The notes under the pieces were generated by a model, which saw nothing but the letters and a program-made list of their open reading frames with translations, searched no databases and was not told the origin of the DNA. From Nomia melanderi (Eukaryota; Arthropoda; Insecta; Hymenoptera; Halictidae), in contig NC_135010.1 in the NCBI RefSeq assembly GCF_051020985.1, positions 3,532,001 to 3,596,000 on the forward strand: 64,000 bases of DNA, in the 5' to 3' direction. A program made the position numbers and the translations under genes. This document shows, piece after piece, positions 36,314 through 48,745 of this stretch (positions are counted from its first letter, which is position 1; every line of letters begins with the position of its first letter).

Positions 36314-36490
36314 CTTGTTAATTGTGAAATTTAGTTTGAAAAATCTCTCGTTTTACAAACTCGTTCACTCAAACGCAGGACTTAGGGTATATTTTAATTT
36401 AGGGTATATTTTAATGAAAAACCAGAGTAAAACATAGAAGAATTATATTGTTATCTGAAAAAATAAATAATTTATCGTTGAAAGAATTAA
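36314..36490 (+). repeat. Dispersed repeat, copy 2 (copy 1 at 20831)
   Basis: Begins directly after the family F element and carries the same blocks as 20831-20992, with agggtatattttaatt present twice in tandem. Confidence 0.75.
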
Positions 36491-37097
36491 AATTTACTGT
36501 TTTGTAAGTTTGAAAAAAAAGGAAGTGAATTATGAATCCTGCTAGCAGATGGTTCTTTCCCGAAAAAAATATAAAATAAAGAAACTGTGATAGTTAATAA
36601 TTTAGAAATGACTCCAATCTACAAGTAAAAATTTCAAAAGGAACCTTGTGACTCCTTCACTGAAAATAGCATTAAAAAATTTCATTGGTCTAAGAAGAAA
36701 GAAATTCCATCTAAATCGGAAGGAAGTTTCACATGATCCGGGCGACAGGGCAAGGGTTACCACAAAAGGAAATTGTATCGATGTTCGCATGCTATGATGG
36801 GGTGGCGTGCAACGACGGCTAACAGAGGTAGGGTGAAAACGACAGACCGAGTCACGAACTATTGGAATCAAAGTTAAATTTTATAGCGTTTCGCGTTTCG
36901 GTAACTGGGTCTATTCTCAGTTTCTGCGAAATAATCTTGAGTCGAAAAAATTTCGTAATAATAAATAACGTATCCAATTGGATGACGAACATTTGATATT
37001 TTACAGGCAATCAGTAAATAATGGTGAAATGGTGACCATTCATTATTCAGGTGTTGTGGTAAATAAATAATTCTTGTTTTTTTTTAAATTTAAATAG
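36491..37097. other. Intergenic, nothing seen
   Basis: The 36602-36871 minus frame has no splice context or recognisable protein. Confidence 0.45.
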
Positions 37098-37348
37098 TTC
37101 AACCCCTTGCCTTATAATAACATGTCAGACTCGTGATGAAAATTTTAAATTGAATTCGACGAATCTACATGTTATTTGTTTATTTTTAACATAAATTAAC
37201 TATTACTTATCTATTATCAATCTTTAATATTTGTGGTAAACGTAGACAACGAATAAGTATACAATTATTTTCTTTTTCTACTAAATTGTTAACGTTAAAG
37301 TTGTTTTATCCACTGCAGTTGGAAGTAGGTCATAGGGCAAGGGATTAA
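37098..37348 (+). mobile_element. TTAA MITE family A (251 bp)
   Basis: Left end TTCAACCCCTTGCCTTATAA, right end GGTCATAGGGCAAGGGATTAA. Internal blocks match 16831-17080. Confidence 0.85.
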
Positions 37349-39884
37349 AATAAAATTTTCGTTGTACAGATATATTTTGGGAATAAAATATGTGAAATAT
37401 AGGTGATTATTTCAAAATTATGTTGTTTTTACACGAAGCATTGCGTTTTTAAAAATTGTGCAAAAATGCTGGTCTTTGGCCGATGTTATTGCAAAAAATG
37501 CCTGACAGACAGGTTAATACGGTTACTGTCCCATGTATTATACAAGATACGCGGTACTCTGTTAATTTCCGTGCATTTTACGCAATATACGCTTTTGATT
37601 CAGACCACACATATTATTATCTCTGGAAATTTATTCGTTAATTACAAAATATTTCAAATATAATTTTGGCTGTATTCAGAGAGCAGTAATTTGATACAAT
37701 TAGTTTGTTTCTAGGTGAGCATGTGGGGGATATAAAGGTCAGTACTATTTTTTCAAGCATAATCGTGTAATTTTGTTGCATTAATTGATACTGCAGTTTA
37801 TTTTCTTAACGGGTGTTAACTTACAGATGTTGAAAATTAATCAAAATAAAAAAGATTGCATTTGAAACATCTTTTAAATGATAAATAGTTTCGGAAATAA
37901 ATGTGTTGGAGATTACAATGGGATACCGTACATTTTGTGATATATTACACGGTATAATACAATAAGTACAATAAGTAACACACCGTAAAAGATTATAAAA
38001 ATTAAATCTTATTATAATAATAATGAATAAAGTAAATATAAAAAGTTGAATTCTACCGCTGTAAATTAGTTTAATTTATTTCTCTAAAAATAAATAGAAG
38101 TTTACATCCAACAATATTGAAAATAAATCGAGTTCAAAGTGTTAATATGGGATGCAAATCACAGAATTGTAGACACTCGGCAAACTTATTCCTATAATGT
38201 TGAATCTCAGATCGCAAGAATGATTGGATCATTCGAATGAATAATAAAAAAATCATTCATTAAATAATTTGTACGGTATTGTTGTTGTACATTATTTATT
38301 TGTTAAATTTTATTTGTTGAAATAACAAATGTATTTGATTATGTAATATTTACTTTAAAAACGGTGTATAATTAGCATATCATATATCATATCATATACG
38401 TATGATTCACATATGGTTGAAAAATAAACAAAATTTGAAAATGAGCCCGGTTGAAACACAGGCCAGTTAAAACGAGATGTTAACAGTGAAGGTATTACTT
38501 TTTTACGTTTTTTTAATATGGAACAGATGTAAATTCTGAAGAGAATTAAAATGAAATTTGTTTATTCATATTTCCACAAATTAAATATGATTCATTCACT
38601 GTCTGTTTCATCTATTTCAGTAAAGTAACTTTTTCAGTTGAAAAATTTATACGGCGAACGGATTTACTGAATTACAAATACAACGAAGTTTCACTATTTT
38701 ATAATTAAATTGTTTATTTTGACACGCTTTATGCATTCATGTGTGTTTTCAATATACGAAATCTGAAATTCAATTATGTTGAATCCACGTTAGAAGTAAC
38801 TCGCATCTTTTACTTAAATGGGATTATTTTGAACATGTGTTATGCTTTCATTGTCATTATTTCTTGTATACTATCTATTTGGTGATAAACAAATCGAACT
38901 TCAAAGACGCATAGTATTTCTCATAATATAAAAATATTTACTAAAAAGTCATATATTTTTTACGTAAACACAAAGTATTGTATTTAATATATTTTTATTT
39001 ATAAAAATACGTATGAAATATTATCAGATGCATACTTCAAATTATTTCTGAAGCAGAAAAATCAAAGAATAGCTGAAAGTAGCAACACCATTAAAATCAA
39101 AATCCAAAATACGACATGTGCATTTTGAAACTTTTATTTTATTAAAATTAGAAATATTATTAAATAAATATATAAATGACAAAATATTAAATAAGCAAAT
39201 CCTTAAGTCAGTAGGTCAAAATTATATTGAATGCTTCTCAAGCTTAGTGCATCCATTTAAATATCTACAATTTCACAGAAATAATCTTTTAAAGTTAATA
39301 TAAAATATAAAAACAATTACAACTATAAAGAATTCACAAATAGGGAGTAAATAAATTAAGAAAGACGAAGTGATACGAACATTTAAAGGACCTCCGTTGC
39401 ACCTTTTTCAACCGCAACTATACGATTACGACGCAATTCAATTATTTGCTCACACTAGGATAGGCACCATAAAATGTGCGTTACGAAAAACTGTGAAACT
39501 GTTGCGCAGCTTTAACATTCAATTTGCTTTTTTGAAAGCACGAGTTTCATTAAGTTTTTTCATAAATAATATTAAAAATATAGCCAGGCTAATATAAAAT
39601 TACAAATAGAATAAATTATAAATAATTCTATTGTGACCATTTTTAGATTAATTTACAATACAATCAACTTCAGAATAAAATGAAATAAATTAAAAATATA
39701 AAGAATAATACAATCTTTCGACATGTCTTTCAAAAAATAATTTTGAAATTAAAAAGTTATATTTGAATGTTTTATATTATTTTAAGTAACGAATATTTTT
39801 CCTTTAAACTTCAGTGTACATAGTTTATCTACTATATTATCATGATTTTATATTATGATCTATTTATCCACTTAATTTTAATAG
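37349..39884. other. AT-rich intergenic, no gene seen
   Basis: Several incidental short open frames (37403-37663, 39118-39303, 39370-39597). None has splice sites or recognisable content. Confidence 0.5.
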
Positions 39885-39940
39885 AAAATAAAGTATATTA
39901 ATTTAATATAATTGTAAATAAAGTATATTAATTTAATATA
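39885..39940 (+). repeat. Two-copy tandem repeat, unit about 29 bp
   Basis: The unit aaataaagtatattaatttaatata occurs twice, at 39886-39910 and 39916-39940. Confidence 0.9.
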
Positions 39941-40718
39941 TCATATTAAAGAAATTATTATTAAAATTCTGTATAATAATTTCTAATAATAAACAAGTAC
40001 TAAATAAAAAAGCTGAGCAATAAAGAAATATTTTTCATTTCATTATATGATGTAAATAGGTTAAGTTGGAGAATCATGGAAATTTTGGTAATGATGTTTT
40101 TAACGCAGAATGAACGTATTCGAAACAATTATGATCCTCTTGAACAAATTTCGTGAGAGAGTCCATCATGCCTTGCCCTTTCGCTTGGATGTCTCGTATT
40201 CAATGCAAATCCTTAGCCTTATGAAAATTCATTCAATGTAACCCCTTCCACTTTCTCCTGTCCTTTTACGGCGCCCACAATAGTTGAAAAATTTTAATCC
40301 TATTTTAGAGATTACACGCCTATAGGAAAAGTTTTTAGACATCGGAGACGAGCGTGACTTAACTCCAGTTTAATTAAGGAATGGATTATACGATCTTCAT
40401 TCGAACTTATACTTTGCGAAGATTGAAGATTGAGAAGTTTCGGAAGTATGCGGATTAAGAATGAAAAAAATTGAAAGTAATTATAGTTTTCCTGGTGAAG
40501 ATTTGCAAAATTGAAGAACGAAGAGTACCTAAGATTCTCTTTCTGATAGGTGCATGAAGAATTTAGAAACTTTTTAATCCCTTCAGTATGTTAACCCTTT
40601 CGTTCCGAATGGTACACATAGGTAACACGAACATTTTAAATTATCGGAAAGCTAGAAAACAGCCTTAAGGATAAAGGAAAATTGTATCACACGGAGATCT
40701 TTGCTTATGGCTCGCAGC
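39941..40718. other. Intergenic, nothing clear
   Basis: A lone TTAACCCTTTCGTTCCGAA at about 40597 looks like one end of another TTAA element, but its partner was not found. Confidence 0.4.
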
Positions 40719-40962
40719 TTAACCTCTTGACCTACAATATCGTGTCGGATTCGTGACGAAAATTTTAAACTGATTTTGATAAATCTAGGTGTTGTTTATT
40801 TTTTTTAAATGTAAATTGGATACTACTTTTGTATTATCAATTGTGTGGAGTAAACGTAGATATACAATAAGCATAACAATTGTTTCTTTTTTAATACATT
40901 ATTAACGATGAAGCCGTTGTATCGATCATAGTTAAGAAATAAATCATAAGGCAAAGGGTTAA
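40719..40962 (+). mobile_element. TTAA MITE family A (244 bp)
   Basis: Left end TTAACCTCTTGACCTACAAT, right end CATAAGGCAAAGGGTTAA. TTAA sits at both ends. Confidence 0.85.
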
Positions 40963-42778
40963 GTGCTAATTATTATTATTATTAGTGCTTGTCTTGGGTT
41001 GAACAACATAAAGAAAAAATACGTTATACTTTTACTGAGGATGATTCATAAAGGCCAAGATTGAAGATTATATAGAACTTCGTTTCCAATGGATGACGGA
41101 TTTGAAAACATTTGGAAGTAAAATTCGTATGAATATAGTAAATAGTTATAACTTTACTAGAGCAAATTTATAAAAAAATGAAATAAGTAAGAGTGTTATA
41201 ATATTTAAATATGAAACGTTTTGAAAATTTTGAAAATCTCTTTTGAAGGTACTAAGAGTTTAGGTACAAAATAATTATGCTTTTAACGGTGGCCTCTTTC
41301 AAATTTAAGGTATGAGGAGCATTTAGCGATTTCTTCCCGGCACGTCAAAGGTAGTACAAGAATGTTAGGAATTTTCATGCATGAAATGCTGTGTAATGGT
41401 CTCACATATTCTAAAGTGGAGTATGCGTGAGTTTAGAGTTTACCATAAGTTTATAATATTTGAGATTATTATTATTTTAATTGTAAATTGAATTACACAT
41501 TGCTTATGACTGACAGTTATATTCTTGAAAGAAGACAATTAAATTTGTTATGCGATTTGAATTTATTTAAGTGATATTTAAATTCAAATCACTAAACGAA
41601 CTAACAATTTATTTACGTAAATGTTTAAAAAACCATAGAATTATAACTGTAATGAACATTAACACAACAATAAGGCAGATGGATCAAAATGATCTATTTT
41701 AAATTCTTTATTTTACTATCATTGAAATCTTGAAGGTGTCTACACAGAAAAGGAACGAATAAATTCATTTATTGTGTATTCAATGTTAATGAAGCTTCTA
41801 AATTAATTTTATATTAATAAATATTTATTAAAAAATGTTTCACTGAATTTAATAATCATAAATATCTATTATTCTATTATTATTATTTAATAATATCTAT
41901 TATTATTATTTAATAATCATAAATATATATTTATTCACATTGATTCATGGAAAATTCTGTTCTTTTTATAAATTAATTTTTATACAGAAAATGTTTTTTA
42001 CTAATAATAATTATATGTATATTTATTAAATTGTATATACATTAAAACTTGAAACTTCAATATAAAGTATCGAAATATTTTAATGTAGATAATATTTACA
42101 TAAAAATACGACCTTATACATTAAATCAACAGGATCGTAAAAACCACCAACCTTCATCTTTACCACAACAAAATGTACCATCACATACAAAATATACACC
42201 CCAACAATTTCAATAAGAATTCGTTGAAACTATTATCTTAAACTTCAAATACAACGACACAAAATAAATGCTACAACGAACAAATTCCATTTATTGCGTA
42301 TTACATCGATGGTAAAATAATCTCAATAGGAATCAAACAGGATGACGAAACTCCTAATATTTTATCATTCAATTACATCGATCCTCTTGTTCATAGCGAC
42401 TTATCCGCGCAGCAGTAGACAACGGTTGAACAAAACGAAAAAAAGAGAGCGCCCTTTTTCACGAGCGCACGGAACGACTTCAGTTTCCATTAGTGTTATC
42501 TGATTCCGTGGAACAACGTGGTCCCGCCTCTATAATTGACGAAGGAGACGTGCTCATCAGCTTTTTCCCATAACACACGCCGTGCGTAACACGTGCATCA
42601 AAGAAATGCTTTCACAGGCGGCGACCCCCGCCCCGTTCTCTAAATTGTTACCCTTATGACCCGCATGCTTTCGCGTTACGCGCATACAGAGCAATCTTGC
42701 TTTCGAAATGCCACGATGTTCGATCAATTTTTTCGGTTCGAACATCGAAAAATCAATATCGTCACGCCTCGATATCAC
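40963..42778. other. Intergenic, AT-rich then CpG-rich
   Basis: AT-rich to about 42400, then a CpG-rich island running to about 42910. Frames open on both strands in the island look incidental apart from the candidate start at 42799. Confidence 0.4.
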
Positions 42779-42799
42779 CTGTCCTTCCTCATCCGCCAT
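42779..42799 (-). CDS. Candidate first coding exon MADEEGQ
   Basis: On the minus strand, an ATG in good context (aaacATGGCG) is followed by six codons and a CAG/gtgata donor, inside a CpG-rich island. The reading MADEEGQ looks like a typical short first coding exon. No downstream exon was found, and the frame also stays open past the donor to 42557, so this is weak. Confidence 0.2.
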
Positions 42800-42910
42800 G
42801 TTTCCCGTGTCCTGAGTGGGGAAGCCTTAAGATATCAACATGCTACACGCGTCGCTCGTTGTGTTTGTAATCGAATGGATTCCTCCAGCTGCAGGTTATC
42901 ATTGTATTCA

Positions 42911-43808
42911 ACGTGGTAGAAAGGAATACTTTTTCGGAGAAAACAATTTCAGAGTTTAATATGAGTTCATTGGCTAGATGAGTTAACTCTAGTTTTTATG
43001 TTTTTTAAGATTTTACCGTCAAAGATGATTACACTGTTAAAAAGATTGACTTTTAACTTTTGATATCACGAATTAACAGAAACTGTTTTGGTTATGTGTA
43101 AGTTGCATTTTACATATTCATTAGATTAAAGCTACACTTGTAAGAATATAGTTAAATACATTGTATAATGTTTATTTGACTTTCCGTTTAAAGAGAGATT
43201 TTAAAAATCGATATATATATATATATACTTTGCTTATATAGGATATGATTACGATATTATAATTAATTATATCAACAATTGGTAGAAGTGTCCAGTTTCC
43301 TAGACATAAGACCGCAAAGGAATTTAATAAACACTGAGACACATATGTAAATACCTATGGTGTTCACGAATATATTCGAATGCTCTTAGTTAAATATTAT
43401 CTATTACCGATACTTCCAAACAAAAAAATGCATCTATAGTTTTCCATTCTCGTAAAAAATAAATGAAAATCTATAATCTTTTTCTTATTATCCGAAAGTT
43501 ATTTTGTGCGTCATTTTCATATTAAATCAACAATCACCTATATCCATTTTGTAAAAATATAATCGATAGTCAAAATGCCAGTACGTTTAGTATTAAAAAT
43601 ATCTACGTTAAACTTAAATCCTGAAAAGTACTTTTAGAACAATCCTATATCTAGCCAGACTGGACACTCAGTTTTAACTCAATAGCTACGTACTCTACTA
43701 ACTTTGAATCTAATTATTGTAATATTGTAATCATATTACCAATAACTACATTTTCAGCGCTCGTCAAATTGTATTTTTGAATACAATTACAAATGAATCA
43801 ATACCGTA
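42911..43808. other. AT-rich intergenic with a short (AT)n tract
   Basis: An (AT)10-like run lies at 43209-43228. Otherwise nothing is supportable. Confidence 0.5.
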
Positions 43809-43925
43809 AAGAAAATACACAGTGAAAGAATTCTCTTAATCCTGTGTCGTCTCAGAAGACACCTCACTAACAACAGTAGGTATATACATATTTGCACACA
43901 ATTTGTTCATAGCACAGGTATCATA
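43809..43925 (+). repeat. Dispersed repeat, copy 2 (copy 1 at 34412)
   Basis: Same ordered blocks as 34412-34523, including gaaaatacacagtgaaagaa and acatatttgcacacaat. Confidence 0.8.
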
Positions 43926-45005
43926 GCACGTGATACGGGCCATCCGTTTTTCAGCGAACTATGGGCAACATAATCGAGACATAGTGACGAAATGACTTAC
44001 GATTTTCTCTATTATTTTTCACTCCCACGCTGAATAACAGGCACGAAGTTTGAATGCGAAGACGACTCGTGTTCGCAGTTTTATATCCATTATGCAGGAT
44101 GTTTTATGAAGCACAAGTGTAACTTTGGAGGACGCAACCGTAAAATGTGAAGAAAAATTTTGAAGGTTTATTCTACGCTTTTTATGATCGCAGGTAGTTT
44201 ATTGTTTAAATAACGACAATAAAAAGTTTTCTGTGACAATGTAGAGTGAAAAATGGCTAGATGATAGCTTTTCTTATGTATAAATATGTTAGTGTTTGAG
44301 TAGTATATGTTTTATAGCATGCTATGTGTACGTTACTACAGAAAAAGTTAGGAAAATTGATTATAAAAGAATTCCTACAGAAAAAATGAGAAGAAAGTTC
44401 TTAGAAAAGAAACCAGAAATAAGAGGATATCCACATAAATTTATTACTTTACACGTATATGTTTACTGCTATTTCCAGTTCTTAATCATTTAATATAATG
44501 TCTTGAGTCAAAAGATTGTATCACGTTCCATATAAGTGCAATAACTTATTTAAAGTTTTGTAACGTTCATTACAATGAACGAACGGAAGCTGAAAATCTT
44601 CAGCTCATAATGTCGAAACTTATGTAATACAGAAATTAATCAAGAACGCAACTGCAATTAGAATATTTGTAACACAAAGTTCTAGCTTTGCAAGTAATTT
44701 TGAATTCATCAAACAATCAGCGCTCATACTGAAAGTCGGAAAGGTTGTGCACGCTCGAACTTAAATGACATAAGTTTCTTACAAAACAGACTCGAGACAC
44801 GTGGGCAATTCAATGCGATCGAAACCATTGACAAAAGTAGAGGAGAAATGAATTTGCAAATTCACTACTCTCTCATCGATTTCGGAAATTCAGATTTTCC
44901 AAGGAAATTTTATTTCATTATTTTTCTGACCTCTTTCTAATTACTAAAAACAACTGCCAACATTTTTTGGTGCAAAATGACAAAAAATCTCTAGCAGTCG
45001 GGAGA
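43926..45005. other. Intergenic, no supported gene
   Basis: The 44296-44493 plus frame (with TTEKVRKIDYKRIPTEKM) follows an acceptor-like tatgttttatag but has no donor or recognisable family. I leave it uncalled. Confidence 0.4.
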
Positions 45006-45474
45006 TTAACCTCTTGACCTACAATATCGTGTTAGATTTGCGACGAAAATTTTAAACTAAATTTGAGAAATCTAAGTGTTATTTATTTATTTTAAATGTA
45101 AGTTAAATATTACTTGTCTATTATCAATTGTAAACCTTTGAAGTAAACGTAGATATAGAATAAACACGAAGACTTTTTTTTTCTTAATTAATCATTAACG
45201 ATAAAGCAGTTGTATTGATTATAGTTAACACTAGAACCACCAAGCATTTAATACGATTAATACGTAATCTCTATAAAAATTATAAAAATAGATTATTTTC
45301 TGTTTCTTCGATATTTGTTATAGTACTCAAGTGAAACTATTTAATTTCAAGATCATTTCGAATATTCTACGTTTTCAAGATATCAATAACTGTGTAATAA
45401 AAAATCGAAACCAATCATTTTGACTAGTATGGTAGTTCTAGTGTTAAGAAATAAATCATGGGGTAAGGGGTTGA
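45006..45474 (+). mobile_element. TTAA MITE family A interrupted by a second MITE
   Basis: Left end TTAACCTCTTGACCTACAAT, right end CATGGGGTAAGGGGTTGA. The family's cgat-atagttaagaaataa block is split at its TTAA by the element at 45229-45443. Without the insert the copy is about 250 bp. Confidence 0.88.
45229..45443 (+). mobile_element. TTAA MITE family B nested in family A (215 bp)
   Basis: Ends are CACTAGAACCACCAAGC and, in reverse, CACTAGAACTACCATAC. A TTAA lies on each side (45225-45228 and 45444-45447), so the host's single TTAA was duplicated. This shows TTAA-targeted insertion, as in piggyBac-type transposition. A second copy lies at 50885. Confidence 0.92.
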
Positions 45475-46520
45475 ATACGAGAAAAAATCACCTACCAATT
45501 TTTCGTTATTCCAATAAAGCTCGAAGTCACCGTTAAAATGACATTTGACTGCAAATGGTTAAAAATCATCGAAGTTGTTGAGGGAGTAGTTAATTTACAA
45601 ATTCACTGGAAGATGTATATTTACACGTTATTAGGTAGACTTTCCAGAATCCACATTTTTTGCAATACACTGCAACGACCGATAAAGCTTTATTTTCCTA
45701 TTTAATGTTGTTGGTTGCTGCGTAGTCTCGCCTACGTGGCCAAGGAAAAGAAAATTTTATAGCAACTACTCCGGAAATAGGTGGTGAACTACTTTAATTA
45801 ATGCAGAACCGTGTGGATTGCTTTGACATTTTGTGGTCGTATAGTTTTTTTCATTACGGGAATTTGTGTGATTACAAAAAAGTGGAAACAGTTATGCAGT
45901 TCTACCACTTTTCACGAAAAGAATTGATATCTTTGAGGATGAGAATTTTTAAACTTCTAAAAGCTTTTTTCATAAGAAACTGAATTATGTATCAAAGTTT
46001 TAAATACTAGGAGAGAAGAAAATCTTATACCAATTTCCTGTTATTTGAATAATTAAAGTGTTCATTCGCAGCTTTCGATTTTAGGTGTCAAAGCTTTTGA
46101 AGTGATCATTACGTTGGCATTCGCTTGAAAAAGACTAAGATATTGTTAACTTTTACTTTAATTATTCGGGAAAAATGTTCACAGATTTCGATGCAATTTT
46201 TGCTGTGATAATAGTAATTTCTTTATACTTTATCAAACGTTTTTCTTTCCTTTCTGATATTTTGACAGACTTAAATACTTTTGTTTCTTTTGAATATAAA
46301 TAAGTGAGTTTCGTGTTCTATTTTTATACCAATCGTACCAATTATACGTAAATGGCGTTTAAACTATTCATTGGAAATGTAAATTTTTAAGAAAGTAATA
46401 TTGAATTACACTTTGTTCTAAAATAGAGATGCTTAGAAACGAAAATGCAAACATGCGAATTCACATTTCTATTATTGATTTCTATATTTCTTCAATGATC
46501 ATTAGAATAGCCGAAACTTC
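45475..46520. other. Intergenic, no gene seen
   Basis: No exon, repeat end or RNA feature is supportable. Confidence 0.5.
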
Positions 46521-46765
46521 CTATAAAATCATAAGATAATGGTTTAGCATTGTGAAAGAAGTTTGCACTCTGAAAGGTTCAACTTTGTCCCATTTGGAAT
46601 GGTCATAACCAGGTGGACAAGAACGATGTTGGGGATTTTTATTACTTAAACTTTTATAATATATAGCATCTATCGAAATCTTCACCTGTTCAATAGAATC
46701 GAGATTTCTTTCAATTACTAATCTATAGTAAGTCGTCAAGGCATTCATGACTTTATTATAAGTTT
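46521..46765 (-). pseudogene. Degenerate Mutator-like transposase fragment
   Basis: The minus frame contains ALTTYYRLVIERNLDSIEQV, then YYKSLSNKNPQHRSCPPG and SKWDKVEPF. It parallels the transposase at 52.6 kb (LTAYYGLAIRRNIHSVESM, YYHLRSTKENPRHEYC, CKWQKA). Only about 60 residues survive, the glycine after the YY pair is lost, and a stop lies just upstream. No terminal repeats were found. Confidence 0.65.
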
Positions 46766-48509
46766 TCTAGAGCCGTTTCCAACAATGGCTTTTGTATATT
46801 ATGTACGTTTCTGAATTGTGTTTCCTTTCGTTTCTTCACTTGTATTTAATTTTTCATGTTTATTATATCAACTAGTAGCATTAGAATACTTATCATAGAA
46901 ACTACAGTACGCGTTTAGGTATAAGCAATTATAATTTTTAAAACTTTTAACTTTTAAAATATATTTTCGCACATATTTATTCTAGAACATTCATAGGCCA
47001 GAGACACAGATAAAAGAAATTGATTTTTTTTCTATCTAAAACTTGGGAATATTCTCAGGAGAGTATACAGAGTGAATTAATAGTATAATTTCTTGATTTT
47101 TAAATATTAATGAAAAAAGAATTATAAATAATTTAAATGAACAATTATTAAATTATTAATAATAATAAATATAATAAAATCATCATATATAATAATAATA
47201 AATAACAATAAATATCATCAAGTAATTATAATTTAATAATTATAAATTATAAATACTATTTTTACTTATGACTTACTTATGACTAGGTCAAGAAAAATTC
47301 ATGTCGTTAATATGAAAATACGTATGAAGTAATTTTGTAAAATCTGCATTCTATGAAGATTTATACATTTTCTTCCGAGTAAATAGTGCAGGACTTTAGG
47401 CTGGAATTTCAGAAATGTAATTTCAACCCATTAACATCATTAGCTCCTAATGCGCTCGAGTTACTTAGTTAGTAACACCGAAACGCATTTGCGCGGTCAT
47501 AAATTATTTCTGATTGTCAGTTAATAGCACGATAAATACGAACGTATTAAAGTTGTGAATTATGATTATTATGTATACCATTGAGTCATTATATTATCGC
47601 ATTATCATACTATCATTCACAAATCACAGAAATATCATTTTCTCCAGTGTTCGATATTGTGCTGTAATACAGCATATATATAATATAAATATATATTTGA
47701 CATAATTAAAAAAAATATCATAATAAGCAATATCAATTATTTAACAAAAAATATTGTTAATATACTCCGACATGATGGAAAATAGTTAAAATAGAACGAC
47801 AGATCAGTGTTCAAATAAAGCAACAAAAAATGGTAAATTTTCTAAGAAACGTTGTTCTTCTTAACTGTATATACAGTAAATATTAAAACAGATTAATAAA
47901 TTATTAGACTGTGAAACTTCACGCAAATTAAAACTTTTAAGAATATAATTAAAAAAATAATTACAATAGAAATCAATTTTTTTTAATGAACACTATAAAA
48001 AGCACTACGCTTTGGATATTTTACGTTTTTTGAATTATTTTACAAACATTTTGCACTATTATATTTTCCATAAATGCATAAAAATCTGCAACTCAGTAAT
48101 TATAGAGGAAACTATGCTACCAATGTCAATGATTGAAACATGTTATGAATGTCGTCATTCTAAACGAGTTTTGTTAAGTCATATTACCGCCGCTCAGTCT
48201 TAGAATTGATTCATTCTAGCGGTCAATGATACGGTCAGGTTAGGCCAAGTCGTAGTAGGTCATGATCGTTGCTAATGTAATAACATGTAATTCATAGAAA
48301 TCATTCACAGTTAGAGTTCCGGTTAAATTACGTTAAAACCTGTTGATCGTCGAATCAGTTTACTGACGTTCAAAGACCGCAGAATTCGACCGTAAACGGT
48401 CGGCTAGTCACAGAGGATAATAGACGAGGAGTAATTAATAAAAATTTTTCAAGAAAATACAACTCCCTTCTCGAACGAACAATCGGAAATGAAAGATATA
48501 TTGATTTAA
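46766..48509. other. AT-rich intergenic, no gene seen
   Basis: Includes AAT-rich tracts (47130-47260). Nothing else is supportable. Confidence 0.5.
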
Positions 48510-48745
48510 TTAACCCTTTGCCGTACAATGACGAGTGAGACTCGTGATGATGTCCAGATTAATTTAATAAAACTTAATGTTGTTCATTGTTCACGGATCA
48601 AAGCGAAAAACTATTTTGCTGTTATCAATGTATTATCTTCAAATGAAATTTCTACTTAAAGTAGAACAGAAAATTTTATTTCATTTCTTCTAAATTGTTG
48701 ACAGTAAAATGCTACACGAGCTTAGTAGAGAATAAAAATAATGTA
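48510..48745 (+). mobile_element. TTAA MITE family A, diverged copy
   Basis: The left end TTAACCCTTTGCCGTACAAT and the following gagtgagactcgtgatga match the family. The right end is degraded, so the end coordinate is approximate. Confidence 0.6.

Noticed and set aside
44296..44493. 65-codon plus frame with a lysine-rich central part
   Set aside because: One acceptor-like site upstream but no donor, family or codon signature. AT-rich A-heavy sequence gives lysine-rich frames by chance.
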